In this document: piece after piece, positions 7,267-8,547 of the stretch | Layout: each line of letters starts with the position of its first letter | How positions within the stretch are numbered: position 1 is the first letter of the stretch | Assembly (NCBI GenBank): GCA_002403905.1 | Contig: DHIR01000200.1 | Coordinates: 1 to 8,547 of the forward strand | DNA: 8,547 nucleotides | Direction of reading: 5' to 3' | Source: Mucilaginibacter sp. UBA4741 | GTDB taxonomy: Bacteria > Bacteroidota > Bacteroidia > Sphingobacteriales > Sphingobacteriaceae | Made by a program: the position numbers and the translations under genes | Notes under the pieces: generated by a model | Database searches by the model: none | What the model was told of the DNA's origin: nothing | The model's input: the letters and a program-made list of their open reading frames with translations, nothing else

Positions 7267-7596
7267 ATGGCCAGGTATTGTTTAGCGTTAGATTTAAAAG
7301 ATGACCCGCAATTAATAGCGGAGTATGAAAAATATCACGAAAAAATTTGGCCCGAGATACATGAGAGTATTACCGGCAGTGGTATTACCGGCTTAGAAAT
7401 ATACAGGTGCTTTAACCGCCTGTTTATGATAATGGAAACAGATGCCGGTTTTAGTTTTGATAAAAAAGGTGCGGCAGATGCCGCCAACCCAAAAGTACAA
7501 GAGTGGGAGGACCTGATGTGGAAATATCAACAGGCAATCCCCGGCGCTAAGCCCGGCGAGAAATGGGTGTTAATGAATAAAATTTTTGACCTGTAA
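7267..7596 (+). CDS. L-rhamnose/L-fucose mutarotase-like protein (RhaM family, COG3254/DUF718)
   Basis: A 109-residue cytoplasmic protein, close to the 104 residues of E. coli RhaM, a dimeric ferredoxin-like-fold enzyme interconverting alpha and beta anomers of L-rhamnose. The diagnostic motif YEKYHEKIWPEI (20-31) matches RhaM's RRHNPIWPEL, with H24 in the place of the catalytic histidine. Later WEDLMWKYQQ (near 78-87) corresponds to RhaM's RWWKYMTDVMP. ATG 7267 is preferred over TTG 7249, which lies inside fucP and would add six residues before the usual MARYCL start. The gene begins one base after the fucP stop, implying translational coupling. In this setting, after a FucP-type permease and before a dehydrogenase, L-fucose is a likely substrate. 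It is unrelated in sequence to FucU. L-rhamnose remains an alternative. Confidence 0.88.
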   Translation: MARYCLALDLKDDPQLIAEYEKYHEKIWPEIHESITGSGITGLEIYRCFNRLFMIMETDAGFSFDKKGAADAANPKVQEWEDLMWKYQQAIPGAKPGEKWVLMNKIFDL

Positions 7597-7605
7597 GTAA
7601 ATATA

Positions 7606-8370
7606 ATGTTCAGTTTAAAAGGAAAATCGGCCGTAATAACAGGCGGCGGGAGTGGGATAGGCAGAGCTATATCTGTGCTTTTTGCAAAGCAGGGTGCAGT
7701 TGTGCATATAATAGAATTAAATGCCGATGCGGCAAAAGATACGGTTGATGAAATAACGAAAGAGGGCGGTTCGGCATTTGCATATAGCTGCAACGTGAGC
7801 GATCAGCAACAAATTATTGATACATATGGTAAAATAGGCACGATCAATATTTTGGTTAATAATGCAGGCATTGCCCATATTGGTGAGGCTACTACAACCA
7901 GCGAAGAAGATTTTACCAGGATATTTAATGTAAATGTAAAAGGCGTTTATAATTCGCTGTACGCGGCTATCCCTGCAATGAAAAAACAGGGTGGCGGTAT
8001 TATTTTAAATATGGCATCGATAGCGGCAGTGGTTGGTATCACCAGCAGGTTTGCTTATTCTATGAGTAAGGGCGCGGTATCTGCTATGACCTTATCTGTA
8101 GCGCGCGATTATTTGAACGATAATATCCGCTGCAACAGCATATCACCGGCGCGTGTACATACACCATTTGTTGATGGCTTTATTGCCAAAAATTATGCAG
8201 GGCAAGAGGATGCTATATTTGACAAATTATCAAAAAGCCAACCCATAGGCCGCATGGGCAAACCGGAAGAGGTTGCCTCATTAGCGCTATACTTATGCAG
8301 CGATGAAGCCGGTTTTGTAACCGGCTGCGATTATTTGTTGGATGGCGGCTTTGTAAAATTGAATAATTAA
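7606..8370 (+). CDS. Short-chain dehydrogenase/reductase, probably in oxidative L-fucose catabolism
   Basis: A 254-residue classical SDR with every key motif: TGGGSGIG at 12-19 (nucleotide-binding turn), NNAG at 85-88, and the catalytic tetrad N110, S138, Y151 and K155. E37 at the end of the second strand favours NAD+ over NADP+. The C-terminal part has IGRMGKPEEVA and a final VTGCDYLLDGG, standard for the family. It begins 9 bp after the mutarotase stop and is clearly in its operon. In the non-phosphorylating fucose pathway known from Xanthomonas, an SDR oxidises 2-keto-3-deoxy-L-fuconate. The TPFVDGFIAKNY segment (about 187-198) and the length fit that role from memory. Direct L-fucose dehydrogenase is the other reasonable role. 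The family call is secure; the substrate is inferred. Confidence 0.87.
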   Translation: MFSLKGKSAVITGGGSGIGRAISVLFAKQGAVVHIIELNADAAKDTVDEITKEGGSAFAYSCNVSDQQQIIDTYGKIGTINILVNNAGIAHIGEATTTSEEDFTRIFNVNVKGVYNSLYAAIPAMKKQGGGIILNMASIAAVVGITSRFAYSMSKGAVSAMTLSVARDYLNDNIRCNSISPARVHTPFVDGFIAKNYAGQEDAIFDKLSKSQPIGRMGKPEEVASLALYLCSDEAGFVTGCDYLLDGGFVKLNN

Positions 8371-8423
8371 AATTTCAACAACGATGGCGGCGATGACTCA
8401 CCCGGTCTGCGCTGCGCTGGACC
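8371..8423. other. Short intergenic stretch leading into the palindromic array
   Basis: Non-coding DNA after the dehydrogenase stop. It turns from AT-rich (to about 8383) to GC-rich (GGTCTGCGCTGCGCTGG, 8404-8420), a change in composition suggesting that the repeat element may begin near 8385, before the regular 50-bp units. No promoter or gene is evident. Confidence 0.4.
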
Positions 8424-8547
8424 ACCCTCTCTTCGCCTTCGGCGGAAAGAGGGTAAGCATATAAAAGAAAATAACCCTCTTTCCCGCCTTTGTCGGAATG
8501 GGTAAGTACATAAAAAGAAAACGACCCTCTTTCCCGCTTGCGGAAGA
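8424..8547. repeat. 50-bp-period tandem array of imperfect palindromes
   Basis: Units start with ACCCTCT at 8424, 8474 and 8524, exactly 50 bp apart. The third is cut by the window end. Each has a palindromic first part of about 30 bp and an A-rich tail of about 20 bp (TAAGCATATAAAAG, TAAGTACATAAAAAG). Unit 1 can fold as ACCCTCTCTTCGCC (8424-8437), loop TTC, GGCGGAAAGAGGGT (8441-8454), with 12 of 14 Watson-Crick pairs. Unit 2 is more degenerate in its right arm. There is no T-tract after the stem, so it is not a standard terminator. It resembles extragenic palindromic repeats; its spread in the genome cannot be seen here. Confidence 0.75.

Noticed and set aside
8393..8464. Small ORF of 23 codons (ATG at 8393, stop at 8462-8464) across the first palindrome.
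   Set aside because: It lies in the repeat element, its codons follow the hairpin arms, and no start signal is visible. It is most likely a by-product of the palindrome.
1..8547. CRISPR array, tRNA/rRNA genes, transposase, phage or toxin-antitoxin genes.
   Set aside because: No spacer-repeat array, RNA gene or mobile-element protein was recognised. The only tandem repeat is the 50-bp palindromic array at the right end, whose units run into each other without unique spacers.

Overview
The window looks like part of a carbohydrate-use locus from a Bacteroidota bacterium, most like a soil Sphingobacteriaceae such as Mucilaginibacter or Pedobacter (a judgement from protein style, not a database match). 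The support is AT-rich intergenic DNA, near absence of Shine-Dalgarno sequences, a match to the Bacteroidota promoter type (TTG, 19 bp, TAnnTTTG) in front of the regulator gene, and a gene set of GH76-like and GH28-like proteins, a LacI-type regulator and a FucP-type permease.

Layout. Positions 1 to about 60 are GC-rich and do not fit what follows. A 5'-truncated GH76-like gene (55-609) comes next. Then comes a large secreted protein, probably a TIM-barrel glycoside hydrolase of unassigned family (703-3000), and a secreted GH28-like beta-helix enzyme (3214-4734). All three run rightward. A LacI-family regulator (4740-5750) lies on the minus strand, converging on the GH28 gene with 5 bp between them. 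Diverging from it is a tight rightward operon: a FucP-like L-fucose:H+ symporter (6036-7265), an L-rhamnose/L-fucose mutarotase-like protein (7267-7596) and a short-chain dehydrogenase (7606-8370). The window ends in a 50-bp-period tandem array of imperfect palindromes (8424-8547).

How it works together (inference). Secreted glycosidases trim a fucose- or rhamnose-containing plant or microbial polysaccharide. FucP imports the deoxy-sugar, the mutarotase interconverts its anomers, and the dehydrogenase acts in a non-phosphorylating oxidative route. No isomerase, kinase or aldolase is in the window. The remaining pathway enzymes are expected to the right of the window, and SusC/SusD-type genes are not seen here.

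The most informative non-coding signal is a 15-bp sequence, ATCGGCAACGATTGC, present once before the GH28 gene and once in the regulator/fucP divergent region. Each copy is followed in the same register by TARATTTT, close to a Bacteroidota -7 box. It is a good candidate for the operator of the LacI-type protein and would join the secreted enzyme and the uptake operon into one regulon.
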